A stretch of 64,000 bases of DNA from contig JADJDP010000046.1 in assembly GCA_016702645.1 (NCBI GenBank), positions 1 to 64,000 of the forward strand, read 5' to 3'. Positions within the stretch are counted from its first letter, which is position 1. Every line of letters starts with the position of its first letter. Under the pieces are notes generated by a model that had not been told where the DNA came from, searched no databases, and worked only from the letters and a program-made list of their open reading frames with translations. Shown here in pieces: positions 35,178 through 43,983 of the stretch. Source of the stretch: Flavobacteriales bacterium (GTDB taxonomy: Bacteria > Bacteroidota > Bacteroidia > Flavobacteriales_F > PHOS-HE28). The position numbers and the translations under genes were made by a program.

Positions 35178-37856
35178 TCATTCTTGCGTGCCGCGCAGGA
35201 GGGTAACATGACCGATCCCTTCCGTGGATGGGAAATAGTGGCCCACTGCCCGGTAGGTGTAAACATACACACCGGTCATTGCATCACCCGATCCGTTCAC
35301 GCTTCCATCCCACATGACCGTCGGGTCCTTTGTGGTGAACACCTGTTCACCCCAGCGATCGAAAACGGTCATCTCGAACTCCTCGATGTAGTGCCCATAA
35401 GGACCGAAGAAGTCGTTGCGCGTATCCCCATCGGGCGTGAAGGCATTCGGGAAGTAGATGTGTGCGGGCGGCTTCAACAGAACGGAATCCATTCCCTGGC
35501 AGCCGTTCGGGGTCACGATCTTCAGCGTCACCCAATGCTCCTCCAGGTCCAAGTAACTGTGGTACACTTCATCCAAGCGATAGCGCGTGCCATCGCCCAT
35601 GTCCCATACCCAGTTCATGGCGTAGGGCAGCGTGGCGGCTTGCAGGTACCAGTCGTCCTGCCCCCGGTTGGTGACTTCAATGTCCGTGAACACATGCTCC
35701 ACACTGATCTCCACATCCTCCGTCAGTTCCTCGCCGCACTGGTCGGTCACTTTCACCACGTACTCCGTGTCCTCGTTCGGGGCCACCCAATAGAGCGGAT
35801 CGCTCAGGCTATCGGGGCCTTGCCACAGGATGTGGTAATAACCCGATCCGCCGGTGACCAAAGCCAGCAGTTCGGTGCTATCGCCCGCGCATAGGACATG
35901 GTCGGCGGGCAATGTGAGCCGGAACTCCTCGTAATGTGGGATAAAGGTGGTCACCGTTGCGCTCCCCACATAGTTGCACTGATCTTCCACCGTGATGGTG
36001 TAGGTGTGATCCGCGGGTACGTTCACCACCAGCGAATACGCCGTGCTGATCACCGTACCTGCTTGATCCGTCCACGTCAATTGGTACACACCGTTGCCCC
36101 CAGTTATGCCCACGACTTCGATCACCGTGGTATCACCTGTGCAGATCACGGTGGTATCGCCACCGGTGGTGATCTCGATCGGCGGCAGGGGTACCGTGGT
36201 CACGAGCACACTGTCCTGCACGCTCGTGCCGCACCCCTCCGTAACGGTGACCACGTAGTAAAGCGGAGGTCCGGCCGGAACGGTGATGCTGGGCGTATTG
36301 CCCGGGTTCACCGGCGCTCCGTTCACCGACCAGGAGTAGCTGTAGGTATTGTCTCCGCCCGTAGCGCTCGTAACAGCGATGGGACCGGTCGCCAGACAGT
36401 CGATCGCGGTAGGGGGATCCACCGTGATGTCCAGCGGCGGATAGACCGGCAACGTGACGGTGAAGTCAGCAGTCACTGGGATGACCTCACATGCATCGCT
36501 GACCGTGACGGAGTAGGTTGTGGTAACGGATGGTCCAACGGTGATATCGGGGGTCGTTTCTCCCGTGCTCCACAAATACTGGTACTGCCCGATGCCACCG
36601 GTGACCACCGGGGCAAGCAAGTGTGTTTGCCCACAGATCCCGTTGTAATCAGCCGTCTGCACATCCAATGGTGGAGGGCTGTCGATGTTGAAGGTGAACT
36701 CGGTCTGGACCACGACACCAGCACATTCGATGAGCTGCTCGATGGTAATGATGATCGTCTCCGGACCATCGGCATCCACCGGGACGGTCAGCATCACGCT
36801 GGTGGTCTCCAACCCTGCTGGGAAGATCAACTGTGCAGGAAGCGCGGGCGAGTAATCAACGCCTGCAGTGGCCGTTCCGGTGATGATGATGTCCACCGTA
36901 TCCACAACGGTGGTATCACCCAGCCGGGTGAAAATGATCTCAACCGGGCTGCAGCCTTCAAGCATCGTCGTCCCGTTCACCCCAGTACCGTTGGCAAGTG
37001 TGGGTACCACCTGGCCGGTACTAGTGAAGCTGCCGGCTTCGAGGAACACCCCGCTGTCGAAGGCGGTGTCGCCACCATCGGCTATCGCGAGTTTGATATG
37101 GTACTCCACACCGCACTCCACCAAAGCGAAGGCCGTAAGCACCACGGTAAGCCCATCGTACTCGATGGTCGCGCCGCCCGCGTTCGAGAGGTAGTAAATG
37201 TTGTTCGCTGTCCAGTTGGGATCCAGATCGGAGCAATTGCTGGCTATGCCATTGGAGCCAACTGTGCCGTTGTTCACCGTATTGATCGAAACCGGAACCG
37301 TGGTTCCGGGGACCAAGGCGAGGTTGATGGCGTTGTTCTGGTAAGGACCGCTGATACCCGGACCGCTCAAGAAAAAGCCAAAGGCATCGTTCACCGACCC
37401 GCAGACGTACTCATCATATTCCTCCGAGCTGAAGACATAGCGGAACTTCAGCGAATCGCCGGTGGGAATGAAGTCGAATTCCAGGATGGCCGCGTCGTTG
37501 GAGGAAACCCCGCTCAACAACTCAAGGTCCGGGTCCCCAAAACCAAAATTGCCACCACCCATGCCTGAACCACCACCGATGTTGGGTCCCGGCGCCACGT
37601 TGATGTCACCGGTCCCCATGAGCACCCCCGAGGCCAATCCCACATTGGAAGCCGAGCCATCGAAGGTCCCGATCTGCTCGTTCAGGATATTGCCCGCAGC
37701 ACCGTTGAAGAACACATTGGAAGCCGTGACCCCACCACCCAACAGCACGTTCTGCACCAATTGCGAGGGAACCAAGGTGCTACCTACGACCAATTGGGCC
37801 TGTGCGGACGAACAGCCAAGGGCCAGCACTGCGAGGGCGGAATAGCGTGAAATCAT
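35178..37856 (-). CDS. Secreted choice-of-anchor-L protein, longer paralogue
   Basis: 892 residues from ATG 37856, where the signal peptide MISRYSALAVLALGCSSAQA begins; the frame stays open far upstream, but that part is antisense to the dipeptidase gene. The order is anchor-L domain (MGGGNFGFGDPDLELLSG, FSSEEYDEYVCG), Calx-beta-like module (GTATAGVDYSPALP), and four to five PKD/Ig-like repeats (VTGGIGQYQYLWSTGE, ATGGDNTYSYSWSVNG, ITGGNGVYQLTWTDQ). The type B type IX signal follows (FPNAFTPDGDTRNDFFGPYG, FDRWGEQVF, WDGSVNGSGDAMTGVYVY). It shares its first two modules closely with its neighbour and differs mainly in the number of Ig-like repeats. Confidence 0.88.
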   Translation of the reverse strand: MISRYSALAVLALGCSSAQAQLVVGSTLVPSQLVQNVLLGGGVTASNVFFNGAAGNILNEQIGTFDGSASNVGLASGVLMGTGDINVAPGPNIGGGSGMGGGNFGFGDPDLELLSGVSSNDAAILEFDFIPTGDSLKFRYVFSSEEYDEYVCGSVNDAFGFFLSGPGISGPYQNNAINLALVPGTTVPVSINTVNNGTVGSNGIASNCSDLDPNWTANNIYYLSNAGGATIEYDGLTVVLTAFALVECGVEYHIKLAIADGGDTAFDSGVFLEAGSFTSTGQVVPTLANGTGVNGTTMLEGCSPVEIIFTRLGDTTVVDTVDIIITGTATAGVDYSPALPAQLIFPAGLETTSVMLTVPVDADGPETIIITIEQLIECAGVVVQTEFTFNIDSPPPLDVQTADYNGICGQTHLLAPVVTGGIGQYQYLWSTGETTPDITVGPSVTTTYSVTVSDACEVIPVTADFTVTLPVYPPLDITVDPPTAIDCLATGPIAVTSATGGDNTYSYSWSVNGAPVNPGNTPSITVPAGPPLYYVVTVTEGCGTSVQDSVLVTTVPLPPIEITTGGDTTVICTGDTTVIEVVGITGGNGVYQLTWTDQAGTVISTAYSLVVNVPADHTYTITVEDQCNYVGSATVTTFIPHYEEFRLTLPADHVLCAGDSTELLALVTGGSGYYHILWQGPDSLSDPLYWVAPNEDTEYVVKVTDQCGEELTEDVEISVEHVFTDIEVTNRGQDDWYLQAATLPYAMNWVWDMGDGTRYRLDEVYHSYLDLEEHWVTLKIVTPNGCQGMDSVLLKPPAHIYFPNAFTPDGDTRNDFFGPYGHYIEEFEMTVFDRWGEQVFTTKDPTVMWDGSVNGSGDAMTGVYVYTYRAVGHYFPSTEGIGHVTLLRGTQE

Positions 37857-37951
37857 GACGGATCCGGGGGTGGTTCGGTGAGGAAAAGTAAGCCTTGCGG
37901 CTGAATCCTTTGACCATGCCCCAAAGCCAAAGGTTGCCCGGGGGACCCGCC

Positions 37952-37959
37952 TATCTTTG
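37952..37959 (+). promoter_or_regulatory. -7 element TATCTTTG before the M20 dipeptidase
   Basis: An exact TAnnTTTG match 47 bases before the start codon, with a TTG at 37934-37936 about 15 bases further up. Confidence 0.6.
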
Positions 37960-38006
37960 GCCGGTCCGAAAAACCGCAGGAAACACCACCAAATCCTCCC
38001 CCTCCC

Positions 38007-39386
38007 GTGCATCCGATCGACGCGTACGTAAAGGCCAACGAGCCCCGTTTCCTGGACGAATTGTTGGACCTGCTGCGCATCCCCAGCGTAAGCGCCGATC
38101 CGAAGTACAAAGCCGATGTGGCCCGCTGCGCAGAAACGGTGAAGCAGCGCATGGTGGAGGCTGGTTTGGACAAGGTGGAAATTTGCCCGACCAAGGGCCA
38201 CCCGATCGTGTACGGGGAGAAGATCGTGGACCCTACGAAGCCCACGGTCCTGGTCTACGGCCACTACGACGTGCAACCGCCCGACCCCCTGGACCTCTGG
38301 CACAGCGGCCCCTTCGAGCCCGTGATCAAGGAGGGCATGATCTACGCCCGTGGCAGTGCCGATGACAAAGGCCAGTTCTACATGCACTTCAAGGCCATCG
38401 AGAGCATGATGAAGAACGGCGGCCTGCCGTGCAACGTGAAGGTGATGATCGAGGGCGAAGAAGAGGTCGGAAGTGACAACCTCGGCACGTTCGTCGCCGC
38501 GAACAAGGAGCGCCTGAAGGCCGATGTGGTGCTGATCAGCGACACGGCCATGATCGCCAACGATGTGCCCAGCATCAATACCGGCTTGCGCGGGCTCAGC
38601 TACGTGGAAGTGGAAGTGACCGGCCCGAACCGTGACCTGCACAGCGGCGTCTATGGCGGAGCTGTGGCCAATCCCATCAATGCCTTGTGCGAGATGATCG
38701 CCAGCATGCACGACGCGGATCGCCGCGTGACCATTCCCGGTTTTTATGATGCCGTGATGGAACTGAGCGCTGCGGAACGCAAGGCCCTCGCCGAGGCCCC
38801 GTTCAATGAGGCGGATTACAAAAAGGACCTCGCTGTCGACGCCGTGCGTGGAGAGAAGGGCTACACCACCGAAGAGCGGAGCAGCATCCGGCCAACGCTG
38901 GACGTGAACGGTATCTGGGGCGGTTACATCGGCGAGGGTGCCAAGACGGTCCTTCCGTCCAAGGCCTTCGCCAAGTTGAGCATGCGCCTGGTGCCGAACC
39001 AGAAGAGCGATGCCATCACCAAGCTCTTCAAGGACCATTTCGAGAAGATCGCGCCGCCGGGCGTGAAGGTGGTGGTGCGTCCGCATCATGGGGGTGAAGC
39101 GGCCGTAACCCCGATCGACAGCCCAGCCTATCTCGCCGCCGGCAAGGCCATGGAGGAGACCTTTGGTAAAACACCCATCCCCACGCGCGGTGGTGGGAGC
39201 ATCCCCATCGTGGCGCTCTTCGAGGCGGAACTCGGTCTCAAGACCGTGCTTTTCGGTTTCGGGCTCGACTCGGACAACATCCACAGCCCGAACGAGAAAT
39301 ACGGTGTGTTCAACTATCTACAGGGCATCCGCACCATCCCGCGCTTCTTCGCCAACTATGCGGCGATGATGAACGGCAAGGCGTGA
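38007..39386 (+). CDS. M20-family metallodipeptidase
   Basis: 459 residues from GTG 38007. It is a di-zinc aminoacylase/dipeptidase of the CNDP/PepV-like group. Metal and catalytic residues are visible: H and D in VYGHYDVQP, D in ARGSADDKGQ, EE in IEGEEEVGSDN, D in LISDTAMIAND, and H in the C-terminal SDNIHSPNEKYG. A dimerisation domain interrupts the catalytic fold (about residues 200-370, beginning GLSYVEVEVTGPNRDLHSGVYG). It lacks a signal peptide, so it is cytoplasmic and probably degrades dipeptides. The GTG is supported by a promoter just upstream and by the absence of an earlier in-frame ATG after it. Confidence 0.92.
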   Translation: MHPIDAYVKANEPRFLDELLDLLRIPSVSADPKYKADVARCAETVKQRMVEAGLDKVEICPTKGHPIVYGEKIVDPTKPTVLVYGHYDVQPPDPLDLWHSGPFEPVIKEGMIYARGSADDKGQFYMHFKAIESMMKNGGLPCNVKVMIEGEEEVGSDNLGTFVAANKERLKADVVLISDTAMIANDVPSINTGLRGLSYVEVEVTGPNRDLHSGVYGGAVANPINALCEMIASMHDADRRVTIPGFYDAVMELSAAERKALAEAPFNEADYKKDLAVDAVRGEKGYTTEERSSIRPTLDVNGIWGGYIGEGAKTVLPSKAFAKLSMRLVPNQKSDAITKLFKDHFEKIAPPGVKVVVRPHHGGEAAVTPIDSPAYLAAGKAMEETFGKTPIPTRGGGSIPIVALFEAELGLKTVLFGFGLDSDNIHSPNEKYGVFNYLQGIRTIPRFFANYAAMMNGKA

Positions 39387-39418
39387 GGCGCTGGCACACC
39401 GTTCGCTCTGCGCGAAGC

Positions 39419-39874
39419 ATGCGTTTCCTGATCGGTTCCCTCGTCCTTGTCTTTATGCTAGCATCCTGCTCTGCCTACAAGGAGGTGGAACTCACTGACA
39501 TCACCAACGTTGAGATGTTGAAGCTCGATGCCACTGCCGTGGCGCTGCGCGTCGACGCACGCATCAATAACCCGAACGGTTTCACGATAGCGGTGGAGGA
39601 ACCCGACGTGGACCTGTTCCTCAACGACCGGTTCATCGGCAAGGGTTTGCTCGATTCTGCATTGGTTCTCGACCGCAAGGCCGTCAACGTGTATCCCGTT
39701 TACCTGCACGCCGATCTGGAAGGTGGTCCACTTCTGGTATTGCTCCTCACCGGTGCATTCAATGGCGATCCGGTGAAGCTCAGCGCGAAGGGCACGGTGG
39801 CCGGGCGGTCGGGTGTGGTGAGGAAGCGGTTCCCGTTCGAGGTGGAGGAAATGATCGATCTCGGTGGTCAGTGA
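39419..39874 (+). CDS. LEA type 2 (WHy-domain) lipoprotein
   Basis: 151 residues. MRFLIGSLVLVFMLASCSAY carries a lipobox ending ASC, so the mature protein is lipid-anchored. The rest matches the LEA14/WHy pattern: a beta-sandwich with VALRVDARINNPNGFTIAVE and the hydrophobic DLFLNDRFIGKG, ending FPFEVEEMIDLGGQ. Proteins of this type bind or shield other proteins under stress; here the role is unknown. It follows the dipeptidase by 32 bases and overlaps the end of the convergent gene by 7 bases. Confidence 0.75.
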   Translation: MRFLIGSLVLVFMLASCSAYKEVELTDITNVEMLKLDATAVALRVDARINNPNGFTIAVEEPDVDLFLNDRFIGKGLLDSALVLDRKAVNVYPVYLHADLEGGPLLVLLLTGAFNGDPVKLSAKGTVAGRSGVVRKRFPFEVEEMIDLGGQ

Positions 39875-40446
39875 CCGATCACCACCGGCTCCTTCTCCAC
39901 CACCACGCGCACACCGAGCAAACCGTCCGCTTCCGTGATACGCACGCCGTTGCCAACGATCGGGAACCAGTCCCGGTATGCACTACGTGCGAACCAGAAC
40001 TCGTCGAGGTGGTGGTCCACGAAGTGATAGGTGATCACATTTCGGTCTGATTCCACGCTCTTCACAACGTGTTCCGCGGTGACGGTTGGTCCATGAGCGA
40101 GAAAATTCAGCCATAACAGCGCGCTTGTTCCGATCGGGCCCACCGCCAAAAGATTGAAGAGGAACCACTCCAGCCGGGCCATGCCAAGCCATAATCCAGA
40201 GCGGAGATAGGGCAGCAGGTTACCGGCGAAACAGAGCACCAAAAAGACCCGCAATAGCATCATCGGGTCCAATAGCGTCCACGTGGCCACGGTGAAAAGG
40301 CTGCCCAGTGCAACGAAAATGCCCAGGCCCATGAGGGTGCCCGGCCAATACTGCTCCCGCACCTTCCCTTTCACGTTGTGTTGTTGATGCACGCCGCGTG
40401 GTGATTGCCTCGGGCGCATGGGTGCGATGTTCCTTTGATCGTTCAT
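39868..40446 (-). CDS. Uncharacterised three-helix membrane protein
   Basis: 192 residues from ATG 40446; an alternative ATG at 40419 would free the divergent promoter region. Three hydrophobic helices are visible (LMGLGIFVALGSLFTVATW, MLLRVFLVLCFAGNLLPYL, WFLFNLLAVGPIGTSALLWL), followed by a soluble C-terminal domain of about 75 residues with a His-rich start (ITYHFVDHHLDEFWF). No family is recognised. Its first ATG overlaps the first ATG of the divergent thioredoxin-domain gene within a shared CATG. Confidence 0.65.
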   Translation of the reverse strand: MNDQRNIAPMRPRQSPRGVHQQHNVKGKVREQYWPGTLMGLGIFVALGSLFTVATWTLLDPMMLLRVFLVLCFAGNLLPYLRSGLWLGMARLEWFLFNLLAVGPIGTSALLWLNFLAHGPTVTAEHVVKSVESDRNVITYHFVDHHLDEFWFARSAYRDWFPIVGNGVRITEADGLLGVRVVVEKEPVVIGH

Positions 40447-42472
40447 GCAACAAGGGCAAGATACCGATCGAACCAACCGGCTCATCCGCGAGACCAGCCC
40501 CTACTTGTTGCAGCATGCGCGCAACCCGGTGGATTGGTTCCCATGGGGTGAGGAGGCCTTTGCCAAGGCAAAGGCCGAGAACAAGCTCCTTCTTGTGAGC
40601 ATCGGATATAGTAGCTGCCACTGGTGCCATGTGATGGAACGCGAGTGCTTCGAGGATGCGACGATCGCGCAGGTGATGAGCGACCGGTACGTATGCGTGA
40701 AAGTGGATCGCGAGGAACGCCCCGATGTGGACCAGGTGTACATGACCGCCGTGCAACTGATGACCGGACGTGGCGGTTGGCCGCTCAATTGCTTCACCCT
40801 TCCCGATGGCAAGCCCGTGTATGGCGGCACCTACTTCCCACCGGCACAATGGACGCGTGTACTCACCGATCTGCACCGCACGTGGAGCAGCGATGCCGAG
40901 CGCGTGGTGAAGCACGCTGAACAATTACGTCAGGGCGTGGTGCAGAACATGATGGTGCCACCGTCGGAGGAAGGGCATCCCCTTTCCCGGCGAACCACCG
41001 AAGCGATGGTGGAGCAGTGGGCGAAAGAGTTCGACCACGTGCATGGTGGACCTGACCGGGTTCCGAAGTTCCCCATGCCCAACAACTACGAGTTCCTCCT
41101 GCGGCACGGACACCTTGCACGCAACAGCAATGTGCTCGAACACGTGGAGCTCTCCCTGGACCGGATGGCGCTCGGCGGGATCTTCGATCAGGTGGGTGGT
41201 GGCTTCGCACGTTACAGTACCGATGCGCTGTGGAAGGTGCCGCACTTCGAGAAGATGCTGTACGACAACGCACAGCTCATCTCGCTCTACAGCCAGGCCT
41301 ACCAGGCCTTCCGAAAGCCGCTCTACAAGGACACCGTCGCTCGCACCATCGATTTCATCGAACGCGAGATGACATCGCCCGAAGGGGCCTTCTTCAGTGC
41401 GTTGGACGCCGACAGCGAAGGTGTTGAAGGGCTCTATTACGTGTGGACCAGCGCTGAGCTCCAAGCCGTTCTTGGCGACGACTTCGAACTGGCAAAGGCC
41501 TATTTCGACATCGACGGACAGGCATTGTGGGAGGAGGGCCGCAACATCCTACGCCGCGGCATGCCCGATGCCGAGTTCGCGCGCGCGTTCGGCATAGCGG
41601 GAACGGAACTCGCGACGAAATTGGATCGCATCCGTAAAGAGCTGCTCACCGTGCGCGAAAAGCGCATACGTCCCGCATTGGACGACAAGGCCCTCACCTC
41701 GTGGAACGCTCTCATGGTGAAAGGGCTTTGCGATGCGTACGAAGTGTTCTTGGAACCACGATGGCTGTCGATGGCGCAGCGCAACGCGGAACTATTGCTT
41801 GGAAAGTGCAAACAACCCAACGGCGCGCTCTGGCACAGTTACAAGGACGGCGTTGCATCCATCAATGGCTACCTGGAAGATTATTGCTTCTTGATCGAAG
41901 CGTTGATAGCGCTGTACAACATCACCTTCGAAGAGCGTTGGTTGAACGAGGCGCACGCCCTGTGCGAACATGCGACCCGTCATTTCCATGATCGCTCCAC
42001 CGGCTTCTTCCACTTCACCAGCGACCTGGACGCCGCGCTCATCGCACGCCCTATAGAGCTGGCCGACAATGTGATCCCTGCTTCCAATTCCAGCTTGGCC
42101 AAGGGGCTCTTCCTCTTGGGCACATTACTTGACGACGCACGGTACTTGGAAATGAGCGAACACCTGTTGGCGAGCATCGCACCGCGCATGGTCGATCATC
42201 CGACCGGTCATTCCAACTGGGCGCAATTGATGCTCTGGCACACACATCCCTTCCACGTGATCGCGATCACGGGTCCGGAGGCGATCGCGCTTCGGCAAGG
42301 CTTCGCAACGCACTGCATCCCGAACCGCGTCTTCATCGGGAGCACTTCCTCCTCCACCCTTCCGTTGTTGAAGGACAAGATGCTTCCGGCGAGCACCATC
42401 TTCGTGTGCGTCGGCAAAACGTGCCAACTACCCGTGCCAACCGTGGAGGAAGCCATTCGCGAACTGCAATGA
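40445..42472 (+). CDS. Thioredoxin-domain / glycosidase-like protein (YyaL, DUF255 family)
   Basis: 675 residues. The N-terminal thioredoxin-like domain (about 1-165) holds NRLIRETSPYLLQHARNPVDW and the CxxC in GYSSCHWCHVMERE. The rest is an alpha/alpha-barrel like the six-hairpin glycosidases (DQVGGGFARYSTDALWKVPH, FFSALDADSEGVEGLYYVW, RIRPALDDKALTSWNALM). The family is widespread from bacteria to human SPATA20; a clear substrate is not established. It heads an operon of four genes joined by 4-base ATGA overlaps. Confidence 0.88.
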   Translation: MQQGQDTDRTNRLIRETSPYLLQHARNPVDWFPWGEEAFAKAKAENKLLLVSIGYSSCHWCHVMERECFEDATIAQVMSDRYVCVKVDREERPDVDQVYMTAVQLMTGRGGWPLNCFTLPDGKPVYGGTYFPPAQWTRVLTDLHRTWSSDAERVVKHAEQLRQGVVQNMMVPPSEEGHPLSRRTTEAMVEQWAKEFDHVHGGPDRVPKFPMPNNYEFLLRHGHLARNSNVLEHVELSLDRMALGGIFDQVGGGFARYSTDALWKVPHFEKMLYDNAQLISLYSQAYQAFRKPLYKDTVARTIDFIEREMTSPEGAFFSALDADSEGVEGLYYVWTSAELQAVLGDDFELAKAYFDIDGQALWEEGRNILRRGMPDAEFARAFGIAGTELATKLDRIRKELLTVREKRIRPALDDKALTSWNALMVKGLCDAYEVFLEPRWLSMAQRNAELLLGKCKQPNGALWHSYKDGVASINGYLEDYCFLIEALIALYNITFEERWLNEAHALCEHATRHFHDRSTGFFHFTSDLDAALIARPIELADNVIPASNSSLAKGLFLLGTLLDDARYLEMSEHLLASIAPRMVDHPTGHSNWAQLMLWHTHPFHVIAITGPEAIALRQGFATHCIPNRVFIGSTSSSTLPLLKDKMLPASTIFVCVGKTCQLPVPTVEEAIRELQ

Positions 42473-43371
42473 TCCATCGCCTGCTCCCCTGTCTTTTGTT
42501 CCTGTCCGGTTCGCTGCTGCAGGCCCAGGCGTTGTTGGTATTGCCCGACGCGGAGGATCCCGATGCGCTGCACTTCAACGAACGGTTCATCGCCCGAAAT
42601 CGCGTTGCCAGCATCAGCGGGGAGCGCATGGTGAAGCGCGATGGCCAGCCCATGCGAACAGAGCCCGCGCGGTACCTCTACCGCTTCGATGAGCAGGGTC
42701 GTATGACCTACGCCAACAACTCCTTCGGCAATCCTGGAACAGGACGCGATACAACCTCCGTGACCTTCACCTACGATACGGCTGGCCACGTCATGAGCCG
42801 CTTGCGGAACGACCTCGCTGGCCACTTCTCCTACCGTACGGAACACGATGCGGAAGGCAGACCAGTTAGCGAGACCTACGCACGTATCGAGAACCTGGGG
42901 ACCGACCGTTATTCCCTCGTACCCGGTGTGACCACGGAGATCAGCGATGAGCACTTCCGGTACACCACCATCAATGACACGACCTGGCGCAAGACCTACT
43001 TCAACTACCTTGGACCTACCCTATCGCGAAGAGACCTTCACGCGCAACTCGCGAGGCTATCTGCTCACGATCGAGGACCGGTACCGATCAGCGAACGACG
43101 CTCCTCTACTGTGTTCACCTACAATGAAGGTGGTCATCTTGCTTCCCGCACGGACCGGCGCGACATGTCGAGATCCGATACCGTAAAGCGCACTTGGTCC
43201 TATGACCAGGCCGGCAACGTTGTTAGTGCGGAGCTGTGGCATGGTGATCGCCAGAAGCACCGTGAAGAATTCATGTACGAGGAACAAACGATGCTGCTAA
43301 AGGCCCGCCTGCGCAAGGACATGGACACCGGCATCATCCATGTGATCCGCTACCGCACCGAACTACGATGA
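42469..43371 (+). CDS. YD-repeat-like secreted protein (pair of compensating frameshifts)
   Basis: About 300 residues with a signal peptide (MIHRLLPCLLFLSGSLLQAQ). Repeats of the RHS/YD kind are visible: YLYRFDEQGRMTYANN, VTFTYDTAGHVMSRLRN, RTEHDAEGRPVSETYA, FTYNEGGHLASRTDRR, WSYDQAGNVVSAEL. Between 43008 and 43101 the main frame loses the pattern, but the next frame reads YREETFTRNSRGYLLTIEDR. So one extra base near 43008 and one missing base near 43100 probably cancel; the corrected length hardly changes. Start and stop each overlap the neighbouring genes by 4 bases. It is too short to be a toxin-type RHS shell; the role is unknown. Confidence 0.7.
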   Translation: MIHRLLPCLLFLSGSLLQAQALLVLPDAEDPDALHFNERFIARNRVASISGERMVKRDGQPMRTEPARYLYRFDEQGRMTYANNSFGNPGTGRDTTSVTFTYDTAGHVMSRLRNDLAGHFSYRTEHDAEGRPVSETYARIENLGTDRYSLVPGVTTEISDEHFRYTTINDTTWRKTYFNYLGPTLSRRDLHAQLARLSAHDRGPVPISERRSSTVFTYNEGGHLASRTDRRDMSRSDTVKRTWSYDQAGNVVSAELWHGDRQKHREEFMYEEQTMLLKARLRKDMDTGIIHVIRYRTELR

Positions 43372-43983
43372 CCATGCGCCACCTGCTCCTCACCCTCCTG
43401 CTCGCGCTCTCCTCGCACGCGTTCGCACAACGTGCCATCGTGAAATGGGCATATGGGCCGTTCGGCACCGTTGGTGATGCCGCCTTCGTGGTGGAGAAAG
43501 ACCGCATCTACCAAGCCTGTGGTCCGTTCGGAGAGCGGGGCGCGTGCCTGTGGCTCTTCAATGACGAAGCGGTCTTCCATGCGGCAGACGGTTTCGGTGC
43601 CAAGGGGCAGGCTGCCTTCCTCTTGGAGGGGAACAAGTTCCATCGGGCCGAGGGCACCTTCGCGAACAAGGGTGCCTGCCTCTTCCTACTGGAAAGGGAA
43701 AAGGTGTTCCGCGCGGACGGTACGTTCTGCAATAAGGGAAGCGGGGGCTTCGTACTGGACCAGGGTACCGTTTTCCTGGCGGAAGGGCCTTTCGCGAACA
43801 AGAGCGAAGCCGTGCTGCAGACGGAGGGGAGATCCATCGATCGCACTTATGGCCATCCTGGCCGGATTTGCGATCCTGTGCTACCACCATGGGTGGTTCC
43901 ATAAGATCAACGAGGGCCTACGCACGGAGCGCACCGCTCCCTCCACATTCGCAGCACCGCGTAAGGGCGGCACGAACGCATGA
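43368..43983 (+). CDS. Short-repeat membrane protein (one frameshift)
   Basis: A signal peptide (LLLTLLLALSSHAFAQ) is followed by five to six repeats of 23-25 residues with the pattern GxFxxKGxxxFLLExxKVFRAEG, for example GTFANKGACLFLLEREKVFR and GPFGERGACLWLFNDEAVFH. The reading frame ends early at 43904. Removing one base near 43842 instead gives a membrane helix (LMAILAGFAILCYHHGWF) and a basic tail ending at 43983. That longer version ends in an ATGA overlap with the FkbM gene, as every other junction of this operon does, so it is preferred. The repeats resemble WG/MORN-like beta-hairpins but match no family I know. Confidence 0.65.

Noticed and set aside
35898..37568. 556-residue + strand frame opposite the longer anchor-L gene
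   Set aside because: Low-complexity Arg/Gly/His composition and full antisense overlap with a convincing secreted protein.
32934..37856. Presence of type IX secretion or gliding machinery
   Set aside because: Only cargo-type C-terminal signals are present; no por, gld or spr genes occur in the window.
37857..39284. An open - strand frame continuing the anchor-L gene upstream for about 475 codons
   Set aside because: It is antisense to the M20 dipeptidase, whose metal-binding motifs are intact; the anchor-L protein has a clear signal peptide at 37856. GC-rich codon usage keeps the opposite frame open.
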